In this document: one piece after another, positions 1-8,504 of the stretch
Layout: the number at the start of each line of letters is the position of its first letter
How positions within the stretch are numbered: position 1 is the stretch's first letter
Source: JAWXCE01 sp034440495
GTDB lineage: Bacteria; Pseudomonadota; Alphaproteobacteria; Rhizobiales; Rhodomicrobiaceae
DNA: 64,000 nucleotides
Assembly: GCA_034440495.1 (NCBI GenBank)
Contig: JAWXCE010000033.1
Location: forward strand, 1-64,000
Direction: 5' to 3'
Translations under genes and position numbers: made by a program
The notes under the pieces: generated by a model
What the model saw: the letters and a program-made list of their open reading frames with translations, nothing else
Told to the model about the DNA's origin: nothing
Databases searched by the model: none

Positions 1-940
1 CGATTGGATAGCAGTAGAGGAAGAAAAACATCAACAGCATGCCATAGAGGGGGATCAGCATTTCGCCCCGTCCGTCCGCCGCCAGCGCATTTTGGGTGAG
101 TGTCATCGCGTCGGAGACGCCAACGATAGAGATGAGGGAGGTCGCCATGGTCAGGATTGCGTACCAGTTCATCCATGGCGGGATCATGCGTTTGATGCAT
201 TGCGGGAGAATGATAAGCCTGAATTGCTGCCCGCGCGAGAAGGCAAGGCTTTCCGATGATTCCCACTGGCCAGTCGGAATGGATTGAATGGCGCCGCGCG
301 TGACTTCCGAGATATTTGCCATGATCGGCAAAGTAAGCCCAATGGTAGCCTTGATCCAGTCAGGGAAGGGGATTGCGTAACCCAGTATGCGCACCTGATA
401 GGGTATGAGCAGAATGGTGAAGAACAGCAGCACCAGCCAGGGCGAGTTGCGAAAAAACTGCGTTATCGCCCACGCCAGTTGCCGCAGGAGCATGCTGTGT
501 GACACTTGGGCGATGCCAAGCAGCACCCCCGTTACGGTGCCGACAGCCATCACCAAAAAGCTGACGATGATATTCAGGACGAAACCGCCCAATTCGCCCT
601 CGCGGCCGAACAGGATCAGCGGCGCCCATTTCAGCATCGTTTCGATGATGCCTAGCTGTGGGGCGCCAGTGTCGTTGAACTGCGCGTAAGCCTCCCCGCC
701 AAGGATGCTGGCGGCGACGACGCCCCCGATAATCAAGGCCGAGCGGCGCGAAAAAAATCCGCGCGTGAAATCGTCTGCGCCCCAATCGCCCCAGCGCTCG
801 TTGGGCGACCGCTGCGGTAATGGCGGTAGCCCTGCTAGGATTACGTCACGCGACGCTTTCTTGTCTTTCTTCCCGCCTTCGCCTGAAGCCGGGGCATTAC
901 TGGCGCTATTGATGCCAACGCTGGTGGTAGTAGTCTTCAT
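1..940 (-). CDS. Amino-acid ABC transporter permease (partial, 3' end outside window)
   Basis: This inner-membrane permease belongs to the HisM/GltK type and should form half of the channel of a polar amino-acid importer. It starts with ATG at 940 and stays open to the window edge, giving at least 313 residues without a stop. A charged cytoplasmic N-terminus (about 50 residues) is followed by a first membrane segment (SALIIGGVVAASILGG). The family signature FFRNSPWLVLLFF and an EAA-type loop (ESLAFSRGQQFRLIILPQ) are visible. Its ATG overlaps the stop of the upstream permease gene as ATGA, so the two are translationally coupled. No ATPase gene is in view and it probably lies beyond position 1. 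The substrate is unknown. Confidence 0.85.
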   Translation of the reverse strand, partial: MKTTTTSVGINSASNAPASGEGGKKDKKASRDVILAGLPPLPQRSPNERWGDWGADDFTRGFFSRRSALIIGGVVAASILGGEAYAQFNDTGAPQLGIIETMLKWAPLILFGREGELGGFVLNIIVSFLVMAVGTVTGVLLGIAQVSHSMLLRQLAWAITQFFRNSPWLVLLFFTILLIPYQVRILGYAIPFPDWIKATIGLTLPIMANISEVTRGAIQSIPTGQWESSESLAFSRGQQFRLIILPQCIKRMIPPWMNWYAILTMATSLISIVGVSDAMTLTQNALAADGRGEMLIPLYGMLLMFFFLYCYPI

Positions 941-1827
941 CGCCCGTACCCCGGAATGCGCATTGCCTTTTCCCATCGCTCCATGAGCCAGACCAGGATA
1001 GCCACAAGCGCGATATAGAAGACGAACAGCGTAACCATCATTTCAAACACGTTGACGCGGTCAGACCAGATCTGGTTCGCGACGAACAGAGTTTCCGGAA
1101 CCGAGATGGCAAAGGCCAGCGTCGTGGTTTTCACCAGATTGACAAGGTTGTTAGTGAGCGATGGGATGCAGACCCGCAGCGCCAGCGGCAGCTCCACATT
1201 GCGGAATACCTGGGGGCGCGTGTAGCCCAGCGCTTCGGCGGCTTCGGTCATGGTGCGCGGCACCGCCTCGATGCCGGAGCGGAAAATCTCGACGTTGAAG
1301 GCGCCGGCAAAAAACGAGAGTGAAATTGCCGCCCATGTAAAGGCGTCGAACATTGGCCTGGCGACGCCGTAATCGGTCATCACGCGCGGCAGCAGGGGGC
1401 TAAGGGCAAAGAAAAAGAAGTACATCTGCACGAGCGGCGGGGTATTGCGGAAAAACTGAATATAGCCTTGTGCGACGCTGCGCAACACTTTGGAGTTCGA
1501 CATCTGCGCCCAGGCGCCTAGGACGCCGATAATCGTGCTGGCGATGACGCAGACGAATGAAAGATAAATTGTCATGCCCATGCCGCTTAGCATGCGCTTA
1601 CACTCAAACGGCTCGTACAGATAAACAATATTTACGCCAGAGTTTTCGTAAAGCCCGCGCATGAGGCCACCGAAAAGAGGCACGATAGCTCCGGTGCAGA
1701 TATTAATGGGCTGCAATCCAAATAGTTTACTCCAGCCCAAGTAAGCAATCACCGCCACTGCAGCGGCGCTGATCCAGTAATAGAGACGGTAGCTTGGTAC
1801 GGGGGCTATGGTAAGCGTGCTTGCCAT
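937..1827 (-). CDS. Amino-acid ABC transporter permease
   Basis: This is the second HisM/GltK-type permease, about 296 residues long. After a short N-terminus come several hydrophobic segments, the signature FFRNTPPLVQMYFFFF near residue 125, and a clear EAA loop (EAAEALGYTRPQVFRNVELP) that contacts the ATPase. I placed the start at the ATG at 1827 (MASTLTIAP) and not at the upstream extension, whose sequence is not membrane-like and runs back into the end of the binding-protein gene. It lies between the binding protein and the next permease and overlaps the latter by 4 bp. Family and role are secure. The substrate is not, though the neighbouring sarcosine oxidase genes suggest import of a small amino-acid-like compound. 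Confidence 0.88.
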   Translation of the reverse strand: MASTLTIAPVPSYRLYYWISAAAVAVIAYLGWSKLFGLQPINICTGAIVPLFGGLMRGLYENSGVNIVYLYEPFECKRMLSGMGMTIYLSFVCVIASTIIGVLGAWAQMSNSKVLRSVAQGYIQFFRNTPPLVQMYFFFFALSPLLPRVMTDYGVARPMFDAFTWAAISLSFFAGAFNVEIFRSGIEAVPRTMTEAAEALGYTRPQVFRNVELPLALRVCIPSLTNNLVNLVKTTTLAFAISVPETLFVANQIWSDRVNVFEMMVTLFVFYIALVAILVWLMERWEKAMRIPGYGR

Positions 1828-1894
1828 GGGGCGGGCAGTCCTGTTACGGCAGAGGCAAAAGAGGGGCGCTACGCAGCGCCCCTGATTGAACCCA

Positions 1895-2707
1895 TTACTT
1901 GCTGGCGGCTTTGAGCCAATCGGTGTTCTGACCGAGCCATTTCTTCTCAAGAGCAAGAAGTGTGCCGGACTTTAGCCATTCCGCGGTTGTCGCGGCCATG
2001 AACTTGCCCCAGTCGGTATCTTTGTCTTCCAGCTTCACGGCGACGCCCCATGGCACAGGCGCAAACTCGGTTAGAGCGACCACATCGTAGTCTGCCCACT
2101 TTGCGGCTTCGGCGGTTTTCTTGTAGATCAGCAGCACATCGTCATAGACGAAACCGACGCACTGGCCGCCTAATAGAGCGGCTTCGTTCTCAGGCACGCC
2201 CTTGAAGGCGACCAAATCCTGACCGGTGAACTCCGACTGGATGCGGTTGTTATAGAACGCGCCCTGAATGGCGCAAACCGGCTTGCCTTTCAGGTCGGCT
2301 GCGGATTTCACTTTCGCCGCTTTATTTACCAGAACGGCCACGCCGCCCGCGTAATAAGCAGGCTCGATGATCCCAACGGCTTTCTTGCGTTCGTCGTTGA
2401 TGCTCATGGTTGCGATCATGAGGTCGGTCTTGCCGGTTTGCAGGAACTGCATACGGTTCGATGCGACAACAGGAACCAGCTCCAGCTTTACGCCAAGACG
2501 CTTGGCCACGTCAGCGGCCATGTCGGCTTCCATGCCAACGATTTTGCCCGTAGAATCCAGCATACCGTAGGGCGGATAGTCAGCTTTTGTGCCGACAATC
2601 AACGTGCCCTTCGCTTTAATGTCTTCAATCGTTCCCGCTGTAGCGGCGCCTGCCAGCATGCAGACCGCAAACCCAATTACGCCGAATAATTTCATACCCT
2701 GTTTCAC
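1895..2707 (-). CDS. Family 3 amino-acid ABC transporter substrate-binding protein
   Basis: This is the periplasmic solute receptor for the two permeases downstream, 270 residues long. A signal peptide (MKQGMKLFGVIGFAVCML, cleavage likely after AGAATA) is followed by the family-3 binding core: GTLIVGTKADYPPYGML, the motif GMEADMAADVAKRLG, and TDLMIATMSINDERKK. I take the GTG at 2707 as the start because AAGGAGA lies about 6 bases upstream; the ATG four codons later is too far from it. The gene is divergent from soxB across a 362-bp region that should hold both promoters. The ligand is not determinable from sequence, but the position makes sarcosine, betaine-related compounds or glutamate-like amino acids reasonable guesses. 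Confidence 0.88.
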   Translation of the reverse strand: MKQGMKLFGVIGFAVCMLAGAATAGTIEDIKAKGTLIVGTKADYPPYGMLDSTGKIVGMEADMAADVAKRLGVKLELVPVVASNRMQFLQTGKTDLMIATMSINDERKKAVGIIEPAYYAGGVAVLVNKAAKVKSAADLKGKPVCAIQGAFYNNRIQSEFTGQDLVAFKGVPENEAALLGGQCVGFVYDDVLLIYKKTAEAAKWADYDVVALTEFAPVPWGVAVKLEDKDTDWGKFMAATTAEWLKSGTLLALEKKWLGQNTDWLKAASK

Positions 2708-2723
2708 GTCCGTCTCCTTGATT

Positions 2724-2738
2724 CGCGGTACGACCGCG
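2724..2738. promoter_or_regulatory. Inverted repeat upstream of the binding-protein gene
   Basis: A perfect 6-bp inverted repeat with a 3-base centre (CGCGGT-acg-ACCGCG) lies 17-31 bases upstream of the GTG start of the binding-protein gene, just beyond its ribosome binding site. It could be a repressor operator or a leader hairpin. Elsewhere in the same intergenic region the 9-mer GAAAACGTT occurs twice, at 2832-2840 and 2954-2962. No regulator gene is adjacent. Confidence 0.3.
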
Positions 2739-3034
2739 CAGAACCCTCGATTGCGTGCAATTCTTACGCTTGAACATCACGCGGCACCTCAGCGCGTTAA
2801 TCAAACGTAAAATGAAGCGTAGATATTTTCCGAAAACGTTCAACTGTTTATATCAGGAATCTTTACGCCGTTGCATTTTCGTCGAACCGCGCGATGAATT
2901 TGTGGCATTGGCGCAGCCTGCCCTCCTGCCTTTTTGTACTGCGCAAACGCTTAGAAAACGTTGTGACCGGTGTTGTTGGGAATTCGCGTCATTGTCACTG
3001 GAGATGCTCGTTAGCATTAAAATCCGTAATATTA

Positions 3035-3063
3035 ACGATCTTACTCCATCCTTTTGTTATAAT
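3035..3063 (+). promoter_or_regulatory. Candidate soxB promoter close to the start codon
   Basis: A perfect -10 hexamer TATAAT lies at 3058-3063 with an AT-rich surround but no good -35 box at the expected spacing. Transcription would begin about at 3070, which is the soxB ATG, and no Shine-Dalgarno sequence precedes that ATG. The arrangement suggests a leaderless message. This is inference from spacing only. Confidence 0.35.
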
Positions 3064-3069
3064 TTAATA

Positions 3070-4329
3070 ATGGGTAGGCAGTATTCGGCATTCCGTCTTT
3101 TTCGAGAAGCCTTGAACGGACAACAGGGCTGGCCGCTGGCGTGGGCCGATGCGGCGCCCAAAAAAAGCTATGACATCATTATAATTGGCGGCGGTGGCCA
3201 CGGACTGGCGACCGCGTATTACCTCGCCAAACTGCACGGCGTTCGTAATGTGGCGGTGCTGGAAAAAGGCTGGATCGGCGGCGGCAACACGGGCCGCAAC
3301 ACAACCATCATTCGCTCCAATTATCTGCTCCCCGAGAACGCGCTGTTTTATGAGCACTGCCTGAAGCTGTGGGAGGATTTAAGCCTCGATCTTAACTTCA
3401 ACGTGATGTTCAGCCAGCGCGGCGTGCTCAACCTTGCCAATTCCGATGCGCAGATGGACGCCTACGCGCGCCGCGGCAACGCCATGCGGCTCTCCGGCAT
3501 CGACAGCGAATTGCTAGAGCGCGATCAGGTGCGCCGCATGGTTCCGCACATGGATTTCTCCGACCGCTCCCGCTTCCCGATTTACGGCGGACTTTTGCAG
3601 AGGCGTGGCGGCACTGCTCGGCACGACGCCGTTGCCTGGGGATACGCGCGCGCTGCATCCGCGCTGGGCGTTGATATAGTCCAGAATTGCGAGGTTACGG
3701 GTTTCCGGATGGCTGGCGGGCGCGTCGCGGGCGTCGAGACATCGCGCGGCTTTATCGGCGCCGAACGGGTCGGCATAGCAGTTGCCGGGCATACGTCGCA
3801 TGTGGCGGCGATGGCGGGGCTGAAGCTGCCCGTCGAGAGCCATGTTTTGCAGGCGTTCGTCAGCGAGGCGCTTAAGCCGTTCCTGGACACCGTCGTCACG
3901 TTCGGCGCCGGGCATTTCTACATAAGTCAGTCAGACAAGGGCGGGCTGGTATTCGGCGGCGATTTGGATTTTTATAACAGTTACGCTAGCCGGGGGAATA
4001 TGCCGATAGTAGAGGATGTGGCGAGCGCGGCGATGTCGCTGTTCCCAAGCCTCGGGCCGCTGCGCCTACTGCGTTCGTGGGGCGGCGTTATGGACATGAC
4101 GATGGACGGCTCGCCAATCATCGGCCTCACGCCCGTTGACAACTTTTATATCAATGGCGGCTGGTGCTATGGCGGCTTCAAGGCGACGCCTGGCTCCGGC
4201 TGGGTATTCGCGCACACCATAGCGACTGGCGCCCCGCACGCATTGAACGCGCCGTTCTCGCTGGATCGTTTCAAAACCGGTCGCCTCATCGACGATAAGG
4301 GCGCTGGCCCATACCCATGGCTGCACTAA
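3070..4329 (+). CDS. soxB: Sarcosine oxidase subunit beta
   Basis: This is the FAD/FMN subunit of heterotetrameric sarcosine oxidase, which oxidises sarcosine to glycine and passes the methyl group to tetrahydrofolate with hydrogen peroxide as by-product. It has 419 residues. A Rossmann dinucleotide motif IIIIGGGGHGLATAYYLAK near residue 36 is followed by GGGNTGRNTTIIRSNYL, typical of SoxB. The ARHDAVAWG segment includes the histidine that carries covalent FMN in this family. The start MGRQYSAFRLFREAL matches the usual SoxB N-terminus, so the longer open frame back to 2755 is not coding. It is first in the order soxB-soxD-soxA-soxG. Confidence 0.95.
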   Translation: MGRQYSAFRLFREALNGQQGWPLAWADAAPKKSYDIIIIGGGGHGLATAYYLAKLHGVRNVAVLEKGWIGGGNTGRNTTIIRSNYLLPENALFYEHCLKLWEDLSLDLNFNVMFSQRGVLNLANSDAQMDAYARRGNAMRLSGIDSELLERDQVRRMVPHMDFSDRSRFPIYGGLLQRRGGTARHDAVAWGYARAASALGVDIVQNCEVTGFRMAGGRVAGVETSRGFIGAERVGIAVAGHTSHVAAMAGLKLPVESHVLQAFVSEALKPFLDTVVTFGAGHFYISQSDKGGLVFGGDLDFYNSYASRGNMPIVEDVASAAMSLFPSLGPLRLLRSWGGVMDMTMDGSPIIGLTPVDNFYINGGWCYGGFKATPGSGWVFAHTIATGAPHALNAPFSLDRFKTGRLIDDKGAGPYPWLH

Positions 4330-4356
4330 CATGAACAACGCTGAAAAAAGCTTTCC

Positions 4357-4623
4357 ATGCTGATCCCATGCCCGCATTGCGGACTACGAGACCACGCCGA
4401 GTTCGCCTATTCCGGCGACGCGGGGCTTAAGCGTCCGGCGCCCGATGCGAATGATGAAGCGTGGTTCGATTACGTCTATCAGCGCAACAATACGCCCGGC
4501 GAACATGTCGAGCTTTGGCATCATATTTACGGTTGCCGCCAGTACATCGCCGTAACTCGAAATATGCGCTCACACGACGTACGCGGTTCACGGTTTGCGG
4601 CAACCCCTGAGGCCGAATCATGA
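4357..4623 (+). CDS. soxD: Sarcosine oxidase subunit delta
   Basis: This is the small zinc-binding subunit of heterotetrameric sarcosine oxidase, 88 residues long. The N-terminal CPHCGLRDHAEF provides two cysteines and the later WHHIYGCRQYIAV provides the histidine and cysteine, as expected for the Cys3His zinc site. Length and motif positions fit the family. Its stop overlaps the soxA ATG (ATGA at 4620-4623), so soxD and soxA are coupled. It lies 27 bases after soxB. Confidence 0.95.
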   Translation: MLIPCPHCGLRDHAEFAYSGDAGLKRPAPDANDEAWFDYVYQRNNTPGEHVELWHHIYGCRQYIAVTRNMRSHDVRGSRFAATPEAES

Positions 4624-7442
4624 ACGGGCAGGGTTTCAGGCAAGCGGACGGGCAAGCGATCAATCGCGACAAACCGCTGCGCTTCTGGTTCGACGGCAAG
4701 TGCTATGAGGGGTTTGCAGGCGACACACTCGCCTCCGCGCTGATGGCGAATGGCGTGCGCTTGCTTGGCCGCAGCTTCAAATATCATCGCCCGCGCGGAT
4801 TGATGACCATTGGCGCGGATGAGCCAAACGCGCTTATCACCGTAAAGCGTCCTGGTTTTAGTGAGCCGAACACTCGCGCAACCATGGTTGACTTGTATGA
4901 TGGCCTGAAGGCGACGAGCCAGAACGCATGGCCGTCGCTGCGCTTCGATGTAGGGGCTGTCAGCAACGCCGTATCGCCATTCATTCCGGCGGGCTTCTAC
5001 TACAAAACCTTCATGGGGCCTACCCGCCACGCCTGGATGTTTTACGAGGCGCTAATAAGGCGCGCGGCGGGCCTCGGGCGGGCGAGCCGCAAACCCGATG
5101 CCTCGCGCTACAGCAAAACCAATGCGCATGCGGATGTAGCGATTGTCGGCGCTGGCGAGGCCGGGCTAAATGAGGCGCTTGCGGCGGGCAAAACCGGCGC
5201 CCGCGTTATCCTGATCGATGAGGCGATGCAACCCGGCGGTTGGCTACTTCGTGAGCGCGCGTCCGGCGCCATCCAGATGATGATCGAAGCGCTGCACGGC
5301 ATGCCGAATGTCACCATCCTCTCCCGCACCACGGCGTTCGGTTTGTATGACGGATTGCAAATGGCGGCTGTCGAGCGCGTGCAGGATCACTTGCCGCAAA
5401 TTGATCTAGCCGCACCGCGCCAGCGCCTATGGCTCATCCGGGCGAAACGCATTGTGCTGGCGGCGGGCGCCATCGAGCAGCCGCTGCTGTTTGAAGGCAA
5501 TGATAAGCCGGGCGTCATGCTAGCGGGCGCCGCGCGTGGCTATCTCAATCAACATGGCGCCGTTCCGGGCCGCTGCGCTGTCATTTTTACGAACAACGAT
5601 AGCGCCTATCAAACGGCGTTCGATTTTATCGCGGCTGGTTTAAAGATTTCATCTATCCTCGATACCCGTGCTGATTTGCCCGAGCAGCTTGCCGCGCAGG
5701 CGCGCGCTTTGGGCGTTTCGGTAGTAGCGCAGTCGGCTATTGACCGGGTGGAGTATTCGCGAGGCTTACGCGGCGTTCACTTCCATGCGCGGGGAGTGGC
5801 AGGCAAGCTGGAATGCGATGTCCTCGCCATGTCCGGCGGGTGGGCGCCCGCCGTGCATTTGTCTACGCATCTTGGCGGCAGGCCCGTTTTTGATGACGCG
5901 CGCGGCCTGTTTCTCCCGGCCCGTATGCCCGATGGCATCACCTGCGCAGGATGCATGGCTGGCAAAGGTCTGCCTGCGGCTGAGCCGACGCCAAGCTCGC
6001 CGAGCATGCGAGCGTTCGTCGATTTTCAAAACGATGTGACGGTGAAGGACGTGAAGCTGGCGCACCGCGAAGGTTATCGCTCCGTCGAACATCTTAAACG
6101 TTACACGACATTGGGAATGGGGACAGATCAGGGCAAGACCGCGAATATCGCGGGACTGTCGCTCATGGCCGGGCTGACCGGCCAGAGTATCGCCGCCACG
6201 GGCACAACAACATTCCGTCCTCCTTATACCCCAGTCAGCATCGGCGCTCTTGGCGGCATGGAGACTGGCGAGCATTTGCGCCCCATTCGCCGCACGCCCA
6301 TGCAGGACTGGCACGAGGCGAACGGCGGGCTTATGGCGGTCTCCGGTCTGTGGATACGGCCAAAAGCCTATCTCAAGCCGGGCGAGGATGTTATCGCCGC
6401 ACAAATCCGCGAGGCGCGCATGGTGCGGCAGGGGGTTGGCATCGTAGACGCTTCGACGCTGGGCAAAATCGAAGTGCAGGGCCCGGACGCCACCGAGTTC
6501 CTCGACCGCATTTATTGCAGCCCGGTTAAATCGCTGAAAATCGGCCGTGCGCGCTATGGCGTCATGCTGCGCGAAGACGGCTTCGTCATGGATGACGGCA
6601 CGCTCGCGCGCCTTGCGCCGAACCATTACTACCTGACCACGACGACCGCCCAAGCCGCTAAAGTGCTGGCGCATATGGAGTATCACGCGCAGGTCACATG
6701 GCCGGAACTGCGCGTTAGCATCATATCTGTCAGCGACCAGTTCGCCGCCATAGCCGTGGCCGGGCCGCAATCGCGCGCGCTGCTTGCCGGGCTGGCGGGC
6801 GCGGAGGCTTTCGACGACGCCGGTTTCCCATACCCATCGCTGAAAATAATCACGTTTGGCGGCGTGAATGTGCGGGTGCTGCGCGCAAGCTATTCTGGAG
6901 AGCGCGCCTACGAGCTGCATGCGCCCGCCGCATACGCTATGAGCCTGTGGAAAGCGCTGCTGGATGCTGGCGCCCAGCCCTATGGCCTCGAAGCCATGGC
7001 GATCCTGCGCATCGAAAAAGGGCATGTCGCTGGCGCCGAACTCGATGGGCGGACGACGCCCGCCGACTTGGGTCTCGCAAAGCTTGTGCGCGCGGACAAG
7101 GAGTTCATCGGCCGGCGCATGCTGCAACGTCCAGGACTATCAGACCCTTCACGGCCCAGCCTTGTCGGCCTTGTTCCTGTGGACGAGGCGTCGCGCATTC
7201 GCAGCGGCGCGCAGATCACGCTAACGGATGACGAAAAACAGCCTGTGATGATCGGCCATGTCACATCCGTATGCTTCAGCTCGGTCATGGGCCATCCTAT
7301 CGCGTTGGCGCTGATTGCGAACGCTTCGGACATGCACCAGAAAATTGTATTTGCGCGCTATCCGTTGCGTAATGAGACCGTCGCCGTGCGCATCGTGCCG
7401 CCAGTGTTTTACGATCCGGAAGGGGCGCGGCTGCATGTCTGA
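4620..7442 (+). CDS. soxA: Sarcosine oxidase subunit alpha
   Basis: This is the large subunit of heterotetrameric sarcosine oxidase, 940 residues, close to the usual 960-1000. The order of domains is: an N-terminal ferredoxin-like fold (residues about 15-95), a NAD-binding flavoprotein domain with GAGEAGL near residue 178, and a C-terminal aminomethyltransferase-like (GcvT) domain from about residue 560 that binds folate. The GcvT part uses the methylene group to make 5,10-methylene-tetrahydrofolate. It overlaps soxD by 4 bp and soxG by 8 bp. The pathway is choline/betaine/creatinine breakdown to glycine plus one-carbon units. Confidence 0.95.
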   Translation: MNGQGFRQADGQAINRDKPLRFWFDGKCYEGFAGDTLASALMANGVRLLGRSFKYHRPRGLMTIGADEPNALITVKRPGFSEPNTRATMVDLYDGLKATSQNAWPSLRFDVGAVSNAVSPFIPAGFYYKTFMGPTRHAWMFYEALIRRAAGLGRASRKPDASRYSKTNAHADVAIVGAGEAGLNEALAAGKTGARVILIDEAMQPGGWLLRERASGAIQMMIEALHGMPNVTILSRTTAFGLYDGLQMAAVERVQDHLPQIDLAAPRQRLWLIRAKRIVLAAGAIEQPLLFEGNDKPGVMLAGAARGYLNQHGAVPGRCAVIFTNNDSAYQTAFDFIAAGLKISSILDTRADLPEQLAAQARALGVSVVAQSAIDRVEYSRGLRGVHFHARGVAGKLECDVLAMSGGWAPAVHLSTHLGGRPVFDDARGLFLPARMPDGITCAGCMAGKGLPAAEPTPSSPSMRAFVDFQNDVTVKDVKLAHREGYRSVEHLKRYTTLGMGTDQGKTANIAGLSLMAGLTGQSIAATGTTTFRPPYTPVSIGALGGMETGEHLRPIRRTPMQDWHEANGGLMAVSGLWIRPKAYLKPGEDVIAAQIREARMVRQGVGIVDASTLGKIEVQGPDATEFLDRIYCSPVKSLKIGRARYGVMLREDGFVMDDGTLARLAPNHYYLTTTTAQAAKVLAHMEYHAQVTWPELRVSIISVSDQFAAIAVAGPQSRALLAGLAGAEAFDDAGFPYPSLKIITFGGVNVRVLRASYSGERAYELHAPAAYAMSLWKALLDAGAQPYGLEAMAILRIEKGHVAGAELDGRTTPADLGLAKLVRADKEFIGRRMLQRPGLSDPSRPSLVGLVPVDEASRIRSGAQITLTDDEKQPVMIGHVTSVCFSSVMGHPIALALIANASDMHQKIVFARYPLRNETVAVRIVPPVFYDPEGARLHV

Positions 7443-8019
7443 TTTCAGATTGACTGCTGAAAGTTGTCTGGCGGGCAGGCGGGTTGCGCGCACTTTCGAG
7501 CGCGCAGGGAAAGTTCAGGTACGGATTGAGGAGCGGTTTCCGGTGTTCGTGCTTGAAGTGGCCGCATTCGGTGCCCTGCAAAGCCAGGATATTCAGCATT
7601 TTGAAGCCGCCACAGGGGTCACGCCGCCAGCGGCTGGAAACGCGGTGCATGGCCGCAATGTGGGGGTGGCGGCTTTGGGGCCTAACCGCTGGGCAATCAT
7701 CGCCCCCTCCGAACTGAGTTTCACGCCGAACGACAATTTTGCCGTGACAGATCTGGGATCGGCACGCACATGCTTCATAATTTCTGGTACTAAAGCCGCT
7801 ATTGTTCTCGCGAAAGGGACAAGCATCGATCTGCACCCAAGCGTCTTTCCTGCGGGCAGCGCTGCGGCGACACGCATCAGCCATTTCTCCGCCCTTATCT
7901 GGCAACTTGACATGGAAGACGGGTTCTTAATCCTAACGCCACGCAGCTACGCGCATTCATTTTATGATTGGCTGGTTTTAGCGGCATCTGAATTCGGCGG
8001 CGAAACACAAGCGTTATAA
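7435..8019 (+). CDS. soxG: Sarcosine oxidase subunit gamma
   Basis: This is the fourth subunit of sarcosine oxidase, 194 residues, distantly related to the GcvT fold. I chose the ATG at 7435, giving MSDFRLTAESCLAG, which overlaps the end of soxA by 8 bp; the longer frame lies inside soxA. Family features are weak but visible (LGPNRWAIIAP, DLGSARTCFIISGTKA, HFSALIWQLDMEDGFLIL). It closes the operon. The folate genes that often follow (such as purU or folD) are absent here. Confidence 0.9.
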   Translation: MSDFRLTAESCLAGRRVARTFERAGKVQVRIEERFPVFVLEVAAFGALQSQDIQHFEAATGVTPPAAGNAVHGRNVGVAALGPNRWAIIAPSELSFTPNDNFAVTDLGSARTCFIISGTKAAIVLAKGTSIDLHPSVFPAGSAAATRISHFSALIWQLDMEDGFLILTPRSYAHSFYDWLVLAASEFGGETQAL

Positions 8020-8060
8020 AAACCAGCCGCGCATTTATGAACGGCTGGCTGAACATACCC

Positions 8061-8391
8061 TTAACGACGCTTTTTTGCCCCACCATCGTCATCATCGTCG
8101 CCGTCGTCATCATCATTGTCATCGTCATCGTCATCGCGAGATTCGTCTGCGCGTGACTTCGATTGCGGCTTGTCATCGTCGTCGTCGTCATCACTTTTGG
8201 CGCGCGGTCCGCCACGTTTTTTAGATGATCTATTATTATCGTCGTCAACATGCTAAAATGCAATTTCTTCGGCGCATGGCGATAACCCCGCTTGCGGATG
8301 TAAGGGGCGATGCATTCGCTGATGCAGTCAGTCCGAACACAACTGTAACCGCCACAGCAAACGTCCCGCGCATGGCTCGATAAAATTTCAT
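8061..8391 (-). pseudogene. Broken small exported Asp-rich protein
   Basis: From an ATG at 8391 with a good ribosome site (GGAG eight bases before) the first frame encodes a convincing signal peptide (MKFYRAMRGTFAVAVTVVFG, cleavage after TASANA) but ends at 8245 after 48 residues. Immediately downstream a different frame reads VDDDNNRSSKKRGGPRAK and then runs of aspartate separated by short basic stretches, ending with KKRR and a stop at 8061. Asp codons alternate GAC and GAT within the runs, which suggests selection at protein level and not simple triplet slippage. A stop at 8253-8255 separates the two frames. The most economical reading is one secreted acidic protein broken by a frameshift near 8255. 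Function is unknown. Confidence 0.4.
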
Positions 8392-8504
8392 AATCATCTC
8401 CATTGTCCTTTTGCGCGTAAGCACGCTAAAAACAATCAAACGGAGCCAGGTATGTTCCGACGTTGATAAACACGAGAATTTTATAAGCTGCGGTTTGGGG
8501 GGCG

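Noticed and set aside
360..785. A 141-codon minus-strand ORF near the left end
   Set aside because: It is a shifted frame of the ABC permease that runs from 940 off the window.
5766..7127. A 453-codon open frame on the minus strand inside soxA
   Set aside because: It is fully antisense to the conserved alpha subunit and its translation is Arg/His/Gln-rich with no domain; GC-rich genes often leave such long antisense frames.
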